From: Alicycliphilus denitrificans_A
Lineage (GTDB): Bacteria; Pseudomonadota; Gammaproteobacteria; Burkholderiales; Burkholderiaceae_C
Length of the DNA stretch: 64,000 bases
NCBI RefSeq assembly: GCF_044792555.1
Contig: NZ_CP126238.1
Coordinates: 248,001 to 312,000 of the forward strand
Direction of reading: 5' to 3'
Below the pieces are notes generated by a model. The model ran no database searches and had not been told where the DNA came from. It saw only the letters and a program-made list of their open reading frames with translations. Positions 34,735-44,280 of the stretch are shown here, in pieces (positions within the stretch are counted from its first letter, which is position 1; the number at the start of each line of letters is the position of its first letter). The translations under genes and the position numbers were made by a program.

Positions 34735-36012
34735 ATGACCGCTGCCGACCATTCCCCTAGCGCCGCCACCGGCGCCCTGAGCCACCTGCGCGTGCTCGAC
34801 CTCTCCCGCGTGCTCGCCGGCCCCTGGTGCACCCAGAACCTGGCCGACATGGGCGCCGACGTGATCAAGATCGAAAAACCCGGCGACGGCGACGACACGC
34901 GCCACTGGGGCCCGCCCTTCTTCCCCGACGCCGAAGGCCAGCCGACGGACAACGCCTGCTACTTCGCGGCCTGCAACCGCAACAAGCGCTCGGTCACCGT
35001 GGACATGGCGACGCCCGAGGGCCAGCGGCTGATCCGCGAGCTGGCGGCGCAAAGCGACGTGGTGGTGGAAAATTTCAAGACTGGCGGCCTGAAGCGCTAT
35101 GGCCTGGACTATGCAAGCCTGTCTGCGCTGAACCCGCGCCTGATCTACTGCTCGGTCACCGGCTTCGGCCACACCGGGCCGTATGCGCCGCGCGCCGGCT
35201 ACGACCTGTTGATCCAGGCCATGAGCGGCCTGATGAGCATCACCGGCCATGCCGACGGCGAGCCCGGCGGCGGCCCGATGCGTGTGGGCGTGGCCGTGAT
35301 CGACCTGTTCACTGGCATGTACGCCACCACCGCCATCCTCGGCGCGCTGGAGGCGCGCCACCGCACGGGCCGCGGCCAGCATATCGACATGGCCCTGCTG
35401 GACGTGGCCATGGCCGTGCTGGCCAACCAGGGCGCGGGCTTTCTCAACGCCGGCAACATCCCCAGGCGCCAGGGCAACACCCACCCCAGCGTCGTGCCCT
35501 ACCAGGACTTTCCCACGCAGGACGGCGACATGCTGCTGGCGATCGGCAACGACGGCCAGTTCGCGCGCTTTTGCGAGGCCGCGGGCGTGGACTGGGCGAG
35601 CGACGAGCGCTTCACGCTGAACGCGGGCCGTGTCATCCACCGCGAGACGCTGATCCCGATGATGGCCACGCTCACGCGCACGCGCAGCACCGCCGCCTGG
35701 ATCAAGCTGCTGGAGGACAAGGCCGTGCCCTGCGGCCCCATCAACCATGTCGGCCAGGCCTTCGACGATGAGCAGGTGCGCGCGCGCGGCCTGCGCGTGG
35801 AGCAAGAGCGCTACCCTGGCGGCAGCATGCCGGCCGGCGAGGTCGTCAACCGCGTGGTCACCACGGCCAGCCCGCTGCGCCTGTCCGACACCCCCGTGAC
35901 GCTGCGCCACGCCCCGCCGGCCCTGGGCCAGCACACCGAGGAAGTGCTGCGCGAACGCCTGGGGCTGGACGCGGCGCAGCTGCAGGAGCTGCGCGGCAAG
36001 GGCGTGCTGTGA
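34735..36012 (+). CDS. CaiB/BaiF (family III) CoA-transferase
   Basis: 425 residues from MTAADHSPSAATG; an upstream ATG at 34702 is also open. LDLSRVLAGPWCTQNLADMGADV, NFKTGGLKRYGLDY and GVAVIDLFTGMYA (with the catalytic Asp) are the family blocks. Sequences of this kind next to LysR are often annotated as dicarboxylate (glutarate or hydroxymethylglutarate) CoA-transferases, but no glutaryl-CoA dehydrogenase gene is in the window. Its terminator is split by the IS element that starts 23 bp after the stop. Confidence 0.9.
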   Translation: MTAADHSPSAATGALSHLRVLDLSRVLAGPWCTQNLADMGADVIKIEKPGDGDDTRHWGPPFFPDAEGQPTDNACYFAACNRNKRSVTVDMATPEGQRLIRELAAQSDVVVENFKTGGLKRYGLDYASLSALNPRLIYCSVTGFGHTGPYAPRAGYDLLIQAMSGLMSITGHADGEPGGGPMRVGVAVIDLFTGMYATTAILGALEARHRTGRGQHIDMALLDVAMAVLANQGAGFLNAGNIPRRQGNTHPSVVPYQDFPTQDGDMLLAIGNDGQFARFCEAAGVDWASDERFTLNAGRVIHRETLIPMMATLTRTRSTAAWIKLLEDKAVPCGPINHVGQAFDDEQVRARGLRVEQERYPGGSMPAGEVVNRVVTTASPLRLSDTPVTLRHAPPALGQHTEEVLRERLGLDAAQLQELRGKGVL

Positions 36013-36024
36013 AATGAAAAAGCG

Positions 36025-36034
36025 GCCCCCGGGC
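36025..36034 (+). repeat. target-site duplication, left copy
   Basis: GCCCCCGGGC is repeated exactly at 37446-37455 and borders the IS element. Joining the flanks at one copy restores AAAAAGCGGCCCCC followed by GGGCCGCTTTTT, a near-perfect terminator-like palindrome. Confidence 0.85.
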
Positions 36035-37445
36035 TAATGCCAGTCAGTTAAGAGCTTGCTGGCATTTTCTTTGTGGGGAACTTGCTGCGAGATCGCTTGA
36101 CCTCACGCGGGAAGCTTCGCCCGCTACGGCGTGCAGGAAGTACGAAGTAGCGTGCCTGTTCAAGCAGCAGTTGCAGGTGTCTCGGCAATGCTCCCGCGCG
36201 AGCCAGATGCACGGTGTTGAGTGCGCCAATGATGGCATGCTTGGCTGTGTGGAAGCTGATGCGTACCGGCTCAACCTTCACATGCTGGGCCATCAAGCGC
36301 ATCCAGCGCCTGAGCAAGGTATGCGCAATCAATACGCCCCAGACCTCCTGTTTGACCAACTCCGGCGGCTGCTTGCTTGCTGCGCAGCACGCCTGCGCCC
36401 TGTTGCAGCGACTGCTTGATCTCACGAAAGCCAAGTTCAATCTCCCAGCGCTGGCAATACATCTGTGCCAGTTGCGATGCGCCAAAGCGTTCGGAGTCGA
36501 GCATCGAGGTGATGAAGCGCCTGCTCTTGCCTTGCACCTCGGTCTGGATCAGGCGCGCTTGCCAGTGGCTTGGCAGTTCGGGGCAAAGTTTCCTGGCACG
36601 CTGCGAGATGGGCATGCGGATCAACCAGTCGCCCGCGCCCAGACATTGCACGACTTCATGGCGCAAGTTGTCTCTGGCCCGCATGAGCCAGTGGCGTTGC
36701 TCGCCTGCGCCCTGCCAGTCGAGCAGGAATGCCGCAGAGAAGTACGCCCGGTCAAACAAAGTGATGGAGTGATCCAGGCCACGCAGCCCAGCAGCAAGCG
36801 TCAGCTCCCCTTGGGTGTAGTCACCCAGTTGTGCATCGAGTAGTTCGTGGCTATCGGTGTCCAGCAGGCACACAGCCCGCACCATGGGCCAGGGCTGGGG
36901 ACCGTACTGCGTCTGACCACTTCCCAGCACTTGGCGGTTGTCTGCGCTGTTGGGCGCAGACCAGACAACGCCATCGACGGCCAGCACGCGCAAGCGCTCT
37001 TCGTGCACGGGATGCGATCTGCCCCAGGCCTGCGTGAGCAGCGCAAACAAGTGCTCCAAGGGTTGCGAGCCCAGCCGCTGGCGAACCTGCACGCTGCTGC
37101 TGGGAGCTGGTAACTCTTGCCCCTCAAGGGTCAAGGCCATCTCCTGCACCACCTGCCACATGGGCATGTGGCGAAACAAGGCCAGTCCAATGACCAGCCA
37201 GATGGCGTGATCTGCAGGCAGCTTGCGCCGACGTATGGATGCCTTGCCGCTGGCATGCAGTGCTTGCTCGATCCACAGTGGATCAATCAGCGCGCCCAAC
37301 TCAGTCATCGCGTGAGCGGGCAACCCTGCCCAGCTCTCATCCAAGGAGTTTTGCAGTACGGAAGTCAAACGAAAAAGGGAGCATGACGAACATGCTCCCT
37401 TTTTACCCGCCTGTGGCGATCTGCTGTCTTAACTGACTGGCATTA
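36035..37445 (-). mobile_element. IS4-family insertion sequence (1411 bp)
   Basis: The ends are perfect 19-bp inverted repeats, TAATGCCAGTCAGTTAAGA at 36035-36053 and its complement at 37427-37445. They are flanked by a 10-bp direct repeat, GCCCCCGGGC. The element carries one transposase gene on the minus strand, which is frameshifted. The end sequence resembles that of classical IS4, and the 10-bp duplication fits the family. It sits inside the terminator between the convergent CaiB and glutamate dehydrogenase genes. Confidence 0.93.
36048..37368 (-). pseudogene. IS4-family transposase, frameshifted
   Basis: The N-terminal part runs from about 37368 (TTG start, or a later ATG at MTELGALIDPLW). 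It shows VLAVDGVVWS and LFDRAYFS (the two catalytic Asp) and YCQRWEIELGFREIK, an exact Y(2)R(3)E(6)K signature with the catalytic Glu. At 36371-36380 the plus strand reads GCTTGCTTGC, one GCTT too many. The frame after VLRSKQ is therefore lost and the first frame runs on to a stop at 36271. The true C-terminus (PPELVKQEVWGVLIAHTLLRR) continues in another frame to 36048. Probably inactive unless frameshifting occurs. Confidence 0.88.
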
Positions 37446-37455
37446 GCCCCCGGGC
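37446..37455 (+). repeat. target-site duplication, right copy
   Basis: Exact copy of 36025-36034. The bases after it (CGCTTTTTGATG) are the second arm of the interrupted terminator of the glutamate dehydrogenase gene. Confidence 0.85.
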
Positions 37456-37477
37456 CGCTTTTTGATGCCGCGCGCTA

Positions 37478-38770
<1,293 letters not shown>

Positions 38771-38957
38771 GGCTTTGTCCTTGTGAAACAAATCAAGAGG
38801 CGAGAGCTTATGCCTGCGCTAGTGCGCTGTCCAACACGCATCTGTTTGGCTGTAATGCAACGGATGCATAGACCATGCTGGCTGCTCAGGCAATTCCATG
38901 CTTCCTTCAAGTCCCCAGGGGAGCACGGAACGGGCACGGTATCTATACTGCCGGCCC

Positions 38958-39419
38958 ATGTCCTCTCCGTCCCCCGCCACCGGCCTGCAAGGCCCGGTGC
39001 GCCGTTTCGTCTTTGTCTCGCTTTACGAGCTGATCGCCATCCTGGTCTCCAGCCTGCTGTTCATGGCCATAGGCCAGGGGGCTGGCGCCTCGGGGATCAT
39101 GGCGGTGGTGGCGTCTACGCTGGCCATTGCCTGGAACGTGACCTTCAACCACCTGTTCGAGAAGTGGGAGGCGCGCCAGGCGGTCAAGGGCCGTTCGGTG
39201 CTGCGCCGCGTGGTGCATGCCGTGGGCTTCGAGGGCGGGCTGGCGCTGTTGTTGATCCCGCTGATGGCCTGGTGGTTCGACGTGAGCCTGTGGCAAGCCA
39301 CGCTGATGGAGGCGGGGCTGCTGCTGTTCTTCCTGGTCTACACCTATGCCTTCAACTGGGCTTTTGACCGCATCTTCGGCCTGCCGGCGTCGGCGCAGGC
39401 GCTGAGTCCCGCGGTATAA
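38958..39419 (+). CDS. PACE family efflux transporter (chlorhexidine-type)
   Basis: 153 residues forming two bacterial transmembrane-pair domains, four helices in all. FVFVSLYELIAILVSSLLFM, WNVTFNHLFEKWE, HAVGFEGGLALLLIPLMAWWF and VYTYAFNWAFDRIFG carry the conserved YE, WN/FN, HAxxFEGG and YxxxFNWxFD residues of PACE proteins. The family expels biocides such as chlorhexidine and also short-chain diamines. It stands alone between gdhA and the sugar-acid operon. Confidence 0.9.
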   Translation: MSSPSPATGLQGPVRRFVFVSLYELIAILVSSLLFMAIGQGAGASGIMAVVASTLAIAWNVTFNHLFEKWEARQAVKGRSVLRRVVHAVGFEGGLALLLIPLMAWWFDVSLWQATLMEAGLLLFFLVYTYAFNWAFDRIFGLPASAQALSPAV

Positions 39420-39428
39420 AGAAAATCG

Positions 39429-39477
39429 GCCCGTAACGCTTATCCATCAAGCGTTTGTAGCTACCATTAGTATGGTA
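39429..39477 (-). repeat. dispersed palindromic repeat, copy 6
   Basis: The minus strand reads GTAGCTACAAACGCTTGATGG and then TAAGCGTTACGGGCC. AACGCTT and AAGCGTT form a 7-bp stem. It fills the gap between the convergent PACE and aldehyde dehydrogenase genes and may help termination. Confidence 0.7.
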
Positions 39478-39478
39478 A

Positions 39479-40927
39479 TCAGGCCAGCGTATAGGCCGTT
39501 TTCACCGTGGTGTAGAACTCCTGCGCATAGCGCCCCTGCTCGCGCGGCCCGTAGCTGCTGCCCTTGCGCCCGCCGAACGGCACGTGGTAGTCGACGCCCG
39601 CCGTGGGCAGGTTGACCATCACCATGCCGGCCTGGCTGTGGCGCTTGAAATGCGTGGCGAGCTTGAGACTCGTGGTGGCGATGCCGGCCGACAGGCCGAA
39701 CGGCGTGTCGTTGGCGACGTGAAGCGCCTCCTCGTAGTCCTTCACGCGGATCACGCTGGCCACGGGGCCGAACACCTCCTCGCGGTTGATGCGCATCGCG
39801 GGGGTGCTGTCCACGAACAGCGTGGGCGCCATGAAGAAGCCCGCCTTGCCGCTGCCGGTGTGGCAGGCCACGCGGCTGCCGCCCGCGGCCAATTGGGCGC
39901 CCTCGGCCTTGGCGATCTCCACGTAGCAGAGGTCCTGCTCCAGCTGCGCCTGGCTGACCACCGGGCCCATGTCGGTGCCGGCGGTGCGTGCGTCGCCCAC
40001 CTTGATGCGGGCCATGCGCTCCTGCAGCGCCGCTATGAAGGCCGGGTAGATCCTGTCGGTGACGATCAGGCGGCTCGACGCCGTGCAGCGCTGGCCCGTG
40101 GAGTAGAAGCCGCTTTGCGCCGACAGCTCCACCGCCTGCGGCAAATCGGCATCGTCCAGCACCACCTGCGGGTTCTTGCCGCCCATCTCCAGCTGCACCT
40201 TCTTGCCGGACTTCACGCAGGCCTCGGCAATGCCGCGGCCCACGCCCACCGAGCCGGTGAAGCTGATGGCCGCCACGCCGGGGTGGTTCACCAGCGCCTC
40301 GCCGATCACGCGCCCGCGCCCCATCACCAGGTTGAACACCCCGGCCGGGATGCCGCTCTTGTGGATGATCTCGGCCAGCGCCCAGGCGCTGGCGGGCACC
40401 AGGTCGGCGGGCTTCAGCACCACGCAGTTGCCAAAGGCCAGGGCCGGGGCGATCTTCCAGGCCGGAATGGCGATGGGGAAGTTCCAGGGCGTGATCAGGC
40501 CGACCACGCCGATGGGCTCGCGCGTGATCTCCACGCCAATGCCGGGGCGCACGGAGGGCAGGGCCTCTCCGCCCAAGCGCAGGCATTCGCCGGCGAAGAA
40601 CTTGAAGATCTGGCCCGCGCGGGCGACCTCGCCGATGGCCTCGGGCCGGGTCTTGCCCTCCTCGCGCGCCAGCAGGTCGCCGAGCTCCTCCTTGCGCGCC
40701 AGGATCTCGTTGCCGATCCTGTCCAGCGCGTCGTGGCGCGCCTGGATGCCCGAGGTGCTCCAGACCGGGAAGGCGGCGGTGGCGGCGGCCACGGCGGCCT
40801 GCACGTCGGCGGCATCGCCCTGGGCGTATTCGCCGATCACGTCGGACAGGTCGCTGGGGTTGGTGTTGGGGGCGCAGGACGCGCCGGGGGTCCATTGGCC
40901 GTTGATGAGGTTGTGGTGTGGGGTCAT
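39479..40927 (-). CDS. aldehyde dehydrogenase, 2-oxoglutarate semialdehyde (2,5-dioxovalerate) type
   Basis: 482 residues. LEMGGKNPQVVLDDADL carries the general-base Glu, and STGQRCTASSRL the catalytic Cys. ITPWNFPIAIPAWKIAPAL and FTGSVGVGRGIAE bind NAD(P). It is the last gene of an operon with DapA- and enolase-superfamily dehydratases. In aldarate and pentonate pathways that combination ends with oxidation of 2-oxoglutarate semialdehyde to 2-oxoglutarate, so that role is inferred here. Confidence 0.9.
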   Translation of the reverse strand: MTPHHNLINGQWTPGASCAPNTNPSDLSDVIGEYAQGDAADVQAAVAAATAAFPVWSTSGIQARHDALDRIGNEILARKEELGDLLAREEGKTRPEAIGEVARAGQIFKFFAGECLRLGGEALPSVRPGIGVEITREPIGVVGLITPWNFPIAIPAWKIAPALAFGNCVVLKPADLVPASAWALAEIIHKSGIPAGVFNLVMGRGRVIGEALVNHPGVAAISFTGSVGVGRGIAEACVKSGKKVQLEMGGKNPQVVLDDADLPQAVELSAQSGFYSTGQRCTASSRLIVTDRIYPAFIAALQERMARIKVGDARTAGTDMGPVVSQAQLEQDLCYVEIAKAEGAQLAAGGSRVACHTGSGKAGFFMAPTLFVDSTPAMRINREEVFGPVASVIRVKDYEEALHVANDTPFGLSAGIATTSLKLATHFKRHSQAGMVMVNLPTAGVDYHVPFGGRKGSSYGPREQGRYAQEFYTTVKTAYTLA

Positions 40928-40931
40928 TTTG

Positions 40932-40976
40932 CTACTCCATCAATAGCTGTCAGCGCTTACTGCATAAGCGCTGGAG
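40932..40976 (+). repeat. dispersed palindromic repeat, copy 7
   Basis: ATAGCTGTCAGCGCTTACTG and then TAAGCGCTGGAGGTC. AGCGCTT and AAGCGCT form the stem. It occupies the 71-bp gap between the DapA-type gene and the semialdehyde dehydrogenase gene, inside the operon. Confidence 0.7.
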
Positions 40977-40998
40977 GTCTGTTTGGCTTGAAGATTTT

Positions 40999-41928
40999 TT
41001 ACTTTCCCCAGCGCAGCACCAGCGGATCAAGCCGGCGCGCGATGTCCAGCAGCTGGCGCCGCACCTCGGGGTGCATGGGCGGCCAGGGCGCGCGCGGGGC
41101 GTCGCAGGCGATCACGCCGCCCGCCTTCATCAGCGCCTTGGCGGCGAGGAAGCCGGCCTGGCGGTTCTCGTGGTTGATCAGCGGCAACCAGCGCTGGTAC
41201 TGCTCAAAGGCCCGGTCCTTGTCGCCGGCGCGGTGCGCCTCGATGATGGGGCGGATGCCGTCGGCAAAGCCGCCGCCGGTCATGGCGCCCGTGGCGCCGG
41301 CCTCCAGGTCGGCCAGCAGGGTGATGGCCTCCTCGCCGTCCCAGGGGCCCTCGATGGCCTCGCCGCCCAGCGCGATCAGCTCGCGCAGCTTGCCCGCGGC
41401 GCCGGCGGTCTCCATCTTGAAATAGCTGACCTGCTCGATCTCCCGCGCCATCCGGGCCAGGAAGGCGGGCGGCAGCGGCGTGCCGGCGGCCGGTGCGTCC
41501 TGGATCATGATGGGGATGTCGATCGCGTCGGACACGCCCTGGAAGAAGCTCTGGACCTGCGCCTCGCCGAAGCGGAAGGTGGCGCCGTGGTAGGGCGGCA
41601 TGACCATGACCATGGCCGCGCCCATGTCCTGCGCGCGGCGGCTGCGCTCGGCACAGATCTTGGTACTGGTGTGGGTGGTGGTCACGATCACCGGCACGCG
41701 GCCGGCCACATGTTCCAGGCAGGTGCGCGTAAGTGTTTCGCGCTCCTCGTCGGCAAGCAAAAACTGCTCGGAGTAGTTGGCCAGCAGGCACAGACCATGA
41801 ACGCCCGAGTCGATCATGAAGTCCAGGCAGCGCCTCTGGCTGGCCAGGTCCAGCCGGCCGTCCTCGTGGAAGGTGGTGGGCACGACGGGAAAGATGCCGC
41901 GATAGCGCGGGTTGGAAAGTCCGGGCAT
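40999..41928 (-). CDS. DapA superfamily dehydratase/lyase (5-dehydro-4-deoxyglucarate or 2-keto-3-deoxyarabonate dehydratase type)
   Basis: 309 residues of a TIM-barrel DapA fold. FPVVPTTFHEDGRLDL opens the barrel, and SYFKMET holds the predicted Schiff-base Lys. AGG and AAGGAG lie 7 bases before the ATG at 41928. Together with the semialdehyde dehydrogenase it suggests conversion of a keto-deoxy sugar acid to 2-oxoglutarate semialdehyde. Whether decarboxylation occurs (C6 aldarate route) or not (C5 route) cannot be decided from sequence. It starts 11 bp after the enolase-superfamily gene. Confidence 0.85.
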   Translation of the reverse strand: MPGLSNPRYRGIFPVVPTTFHEDGRLDLASQRRCLDFMIDSGVHGLCLLANYSEQFLLADEERETLTRTCLEHVAGRVPVIVTTTHTSTKICAERSRRAQDMGAAMVMVMPPYHGATFRFGEAQVQSFFQGVSDAIDIPIMIQDAPAAGTPLPPAFLARMAREIEQVSYFKMETAGAAGKLRELIALGGEAIEGPWDGEEAITLLADLEAGATGAMTGGGFADGIRPIIEAHRAGDKDRAFEQYQRWLPLINHENRQAGFLAAKALMKAGGVIACDAPRAPWPPMHPEVRRQLLDIARRLDPLVLRWGK

Positions 41929-41939
41929 GGTGCGACTCC

Positions 41940-43112
41940 TTACTCGACGATGTGGAAGTGCTGGAGGTACTCGGTCTTGAGCGACAGGCCCAGGCCCGGC
42001 ACGTCGTCCCTGAGCTGCAGAAAGCCGTTGTCGGCGATTGGCTCGCCGTCGAAGATGTACCAGAACAGCTCGTTGCCCACCTCCACGTCGAAGATCGGGA
42101 AGTACTCGGCCATGGGCGAGGCCAGGGTGCTCATGGTCAGGTGGTAGTTGTGCATCTGGCCGGCGTGCGGGATCACCGGCACGCTGTAGGCCTCGCACAG
42201 GGCGTTGATCTTGTGCGCGGCCGTGATGCCACCGACGCGGTTGGTGTCGTACTGCACCACGCTCACGGCCTTCTTGTCCAAGAGCTGCTTGAAGCCGTAG
42301 AGCGAAAACTCATGCTCGCCGCCCGAGATCGGGATGATGTTCATGGCATTGAGTTCGGCGTAGCCGTCGATGTCGTCGGCGATCACCGGCTCTTCCAGCC
42401 AGCGCGGCTCGTACTTGGCCAGCTTGGGCAGCATGCGCTTGGCGTACTCCAGGTTCCAGCCCATGTAGCACTCGAGCATCAGGTCGGTGTCGTAGCCTAT
42501 GACTTCGCGCACGGCCGCCACCGACTTCAGGTTCTCGCTCACGCCCTGCTGCAGGTGCACCGGGCCGTAGCCGAAGCGCATCTTGAAGGCCTTGAAGCCC
42601 TGATCCAGGAACTTCTGCGCTTCCTGCTGCATGTCCTTCAGGTCGGTGCGGTAGAGCTTGCTGTAGTAGCAGGGGATCTTTTCCTTGGTGCGCCCGCCCA
42701 GCAGCTTGAACACCGGCTTGCCCACGCTCTTGCCCAGGATGTCCCAGATCGCCAGGTCCACGGCCGATATCGCCGCCATAGTCACGCCCTTGCGGCCCCA
42801 GGCGTGGGTGCTGCGGTACATGCGCTGCCACAGGTATTCGTAGTCCCATGGGTCCTGGCCTATGACCAGCGGCGCCAGGTACTCGTCGATGATGGCCTTG
42901 GCGATGCGCGGCGCCAGCGCCACGTTGCCCAGGCCCACGATGCCGTCATCGGTCTCGATCTCGACCACCGTCCACGAGTGGAAGCGGAAGGTGCTCATGC
43001 TCTCGGTGTTGGAATAGACGAGATCCATGGCGTTGGAGCAGAAATTGCCCTGGGGCGGAACGGTCTTGCCCTTCCATTCATAGACGCGGGCGCGGACGGA
43101 TTTGATCTTCAT
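41940..43112 (-). CDS. enolase superfamily sugar-acid dehydratase (rhamnonate dehydratase-like)
   Basis: 390 residues. Metal ligands are predicted at E214 (LMLECYMGWN), E240/E241 (WLEEPV) and E266 (SGGEHEF). The acid/base His is H316 in IPHAGQMHNYH, as in L-rhamnonate dehydratase, and the N-terminal capping domain is complete. These enzymes abstract a proton next to the carboxylate and eliminate water from aldonates. The substrate could be rhamnonate, fuconate or a related acid. It precedes the DapA-type gene by 11 bp, which gives a consistent pathway order. Confidence 0.88.
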   Translation of the reverse strand: MKIKSVRARVYEWKGKTVPPQGNFCSNAMDLVYSNTESMSTFRFHSWTVVEIETDDGIVGLGNVALAPRIAKAIIDEYLAPLVIGQDPWDYEYLWQRMYRSTHAWGRKGVTMAAISAVDLAIWDILGKSVGKPVFKLLGGRTKEKIPCYYSKLYRTDLKDMQQEAQKFLDQGFKAFKMRFGYGPVHLQQGVSENLKSVAAVREVIGYDTDLMLECYMGWNLEYAKRMLPKLAKYEPRWLEEPVIADDIDGYAELNAMNIIPISGGEHEFSLYGFKQLLDKKAVSVVQYDTNRVGGITAAHKINALCEAYSVPVIPHAGQMHNYHLTMSTLASPMAEYFPIFDVEVGNELFWYIFDGEPIADNGFLQLRDDVPGLGLSLKTEYLQHFHIVE

Positions 43113-43145
43113 GGTGGTGCGTAGGTGAGGGGTTGTGTTTCAGAC

Positions 43146-43226
43146 GTCATTCCCGCGTACGCGGGAATCCATGGCTGTGAGGCGTCGACGATTCAGGGGC
43201 TGGATCCCTGCTTGCGCGGGAATGAC
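43146..43226. repeat. REP-like composite palindrome
   Basis: GTCATTCCCGCG at the left and CGCGGGAATGAC at the right form a perfect 12-bp outer inverted repeat. The left arm also starts a perfect 20-bp inner palindrome, ATTCCCGCGTACGCGGGAAT. It fills the gap between the PdxA2-like gene and the enolase-superfamily gene. This is a common intergenic element type. Possible roles are mRNA 3'-end stabilisation or MITE remnant. Confidence 0.8.
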
Positions 43227-43248
43227 GGGGGCTTGGCGGAGGTTGCTG

Positions 43249-44277
43249 TTATTTGAGGCGCGAAGCCCCCATGCGGCAGGCGATGAGGAACGCCTGCCAG
43301 GTCGCCTCGGCATTCGCGCGACCCTGGCCGGCAATGTCGTAGGCCGTGCCGTGGGCCGGCGTGGTGATGGGGATCGGCAGGCCGCCCTGCACCGTGACGC
43401 CGCGCGAGAAGCCCAGCAGCTTGATCGCGATCTGGCCCTGGTCGTGGTACATGGTGACGATGGCCTGGTACTCGCCGGCCTGGGCCTTCAGGAAGATGGT
43501 GTCGGCCGGGAAGGGGCCGTGGAACGGTGCCTCGCTGGGCCAGTCGCGCGCCTGCAGCGCGGCCACGGCGGGGGCGATGATGTCGATCTCCTCGCGGCCG
43601 CAGGTGCCGCCGTCGCCGTTGTGCGGGTTGAAGCCGGCGATCGCCACTTTCGGGTGGGCCATGCCGCTGGCGCGCAGCGCGTGGTAGATCAGCTCGGCCG
43701 CCTGGGTAATGCGTTCCCGGCTCAGGTAGCTGGCCACGTCCCTGAGCGGCACATGCGAGGAGATGCGCGAGGTCCACAGCTCGCCCAGGGTGTTGAACTC
43801 GCAGAAGTAGCCGCTCACGCCCAGGTATTCGGCGAAGTGGTGCAGCTCGTCCTCATGGCGCAGGCCGCCGAGCTTCATGGCTTGCTTGTTCAATGGCGCG
43901 AAGCAGATGGCGTCGATGGCGCCGGCCAGGGCCGCGTCCAGGCACAGGTTCAGCACCTGCAGCACGGACTGGCCGCCGGCCGCGCCCACCTGGCCCTGCC
44001 GCACATCGGCGGCGGCAATGCTGTCCACGGCGACGAAGGCCGGGCGCTGCCGGTCGGCGCGCGCGCGCACCGCGGCCAGGCCGTCCACGGCGTCGGTCGC
44101 CACCTGCACGCCGGCGATGGTCTGGCCCTGCTGCCAGAGCCAGGGGTCGCCGACCAGCACGATGTTGGCGTGGCGTGTGGCCTCGGGCCTGGACAGCAGG
44201 CGCGCCATCAGCTCGGGGCCTATGCCGGCGGGGTCGCCCAGGGTCAGGGCGACGACGGGAAGGGGGGCGGGAGGCAT
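43249..44277 (-). CDS. PdxA family 4-hydroxythreonine-4-phosphate dehydrogenase-like protein (PdxA2 type)
   Basis: 342 residues. LTLGDPAGIGPEL at the start, FAPLNKQAMKLGG, SSHVPLRDV, IAGFNPHNGDGGTCGREE, MYHDQGQIAIKLLG and TTPAHGTAYDIAGQG are the PdxA blocks with the metal-binding His and Asp residues. A catabolic operon position points to PdxA2, which oxidises 4-phospho-threonate or -erythronate, but the usual DUF1537 kinase is not in this operon. Its start is 3 bp after the Bug stop. Confidence 0.9.
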   Translation of the reverse strand: MPPAPLPVVALTLGDPAGIGPELMARLLSRPEATRHANIVLVGDPWLWQQGQTIAGVQVATDAVDGLAAVRARADRQRPAFVAVDSIAAADVRQGQVGAAGGQSVLQVLNLCLDAALAGAIDAICFAPLNKQAMKLGGLRHEDELHHFAEYLGVSGYFCEFNTLGELWTSRISSHVPLRDVASYLSRERITQAAELIYHALRASGMAHPKVAIAGFNPHNGDGGTCGREEIDIIAPAVAALQARDWPSEAPFHGPFPADTIFLKAQAGEYQAIVTMYHDQGQIAIKLLGFSRGVTVQGGLPIPITTPAHGTAYDIAGQGRANAEATWQAFLIACRMGASRLK

Positions 44278-44280
44278 GGC

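Noticed and set aside
36271..36370. C-terminal tail of the transposase as first read (AAAGVGQTGGLGRIDCAYL)
   Set aside because: This is out-of-frame sequence after the GCTT duplication; the true tail lies in another frame down to 36048.
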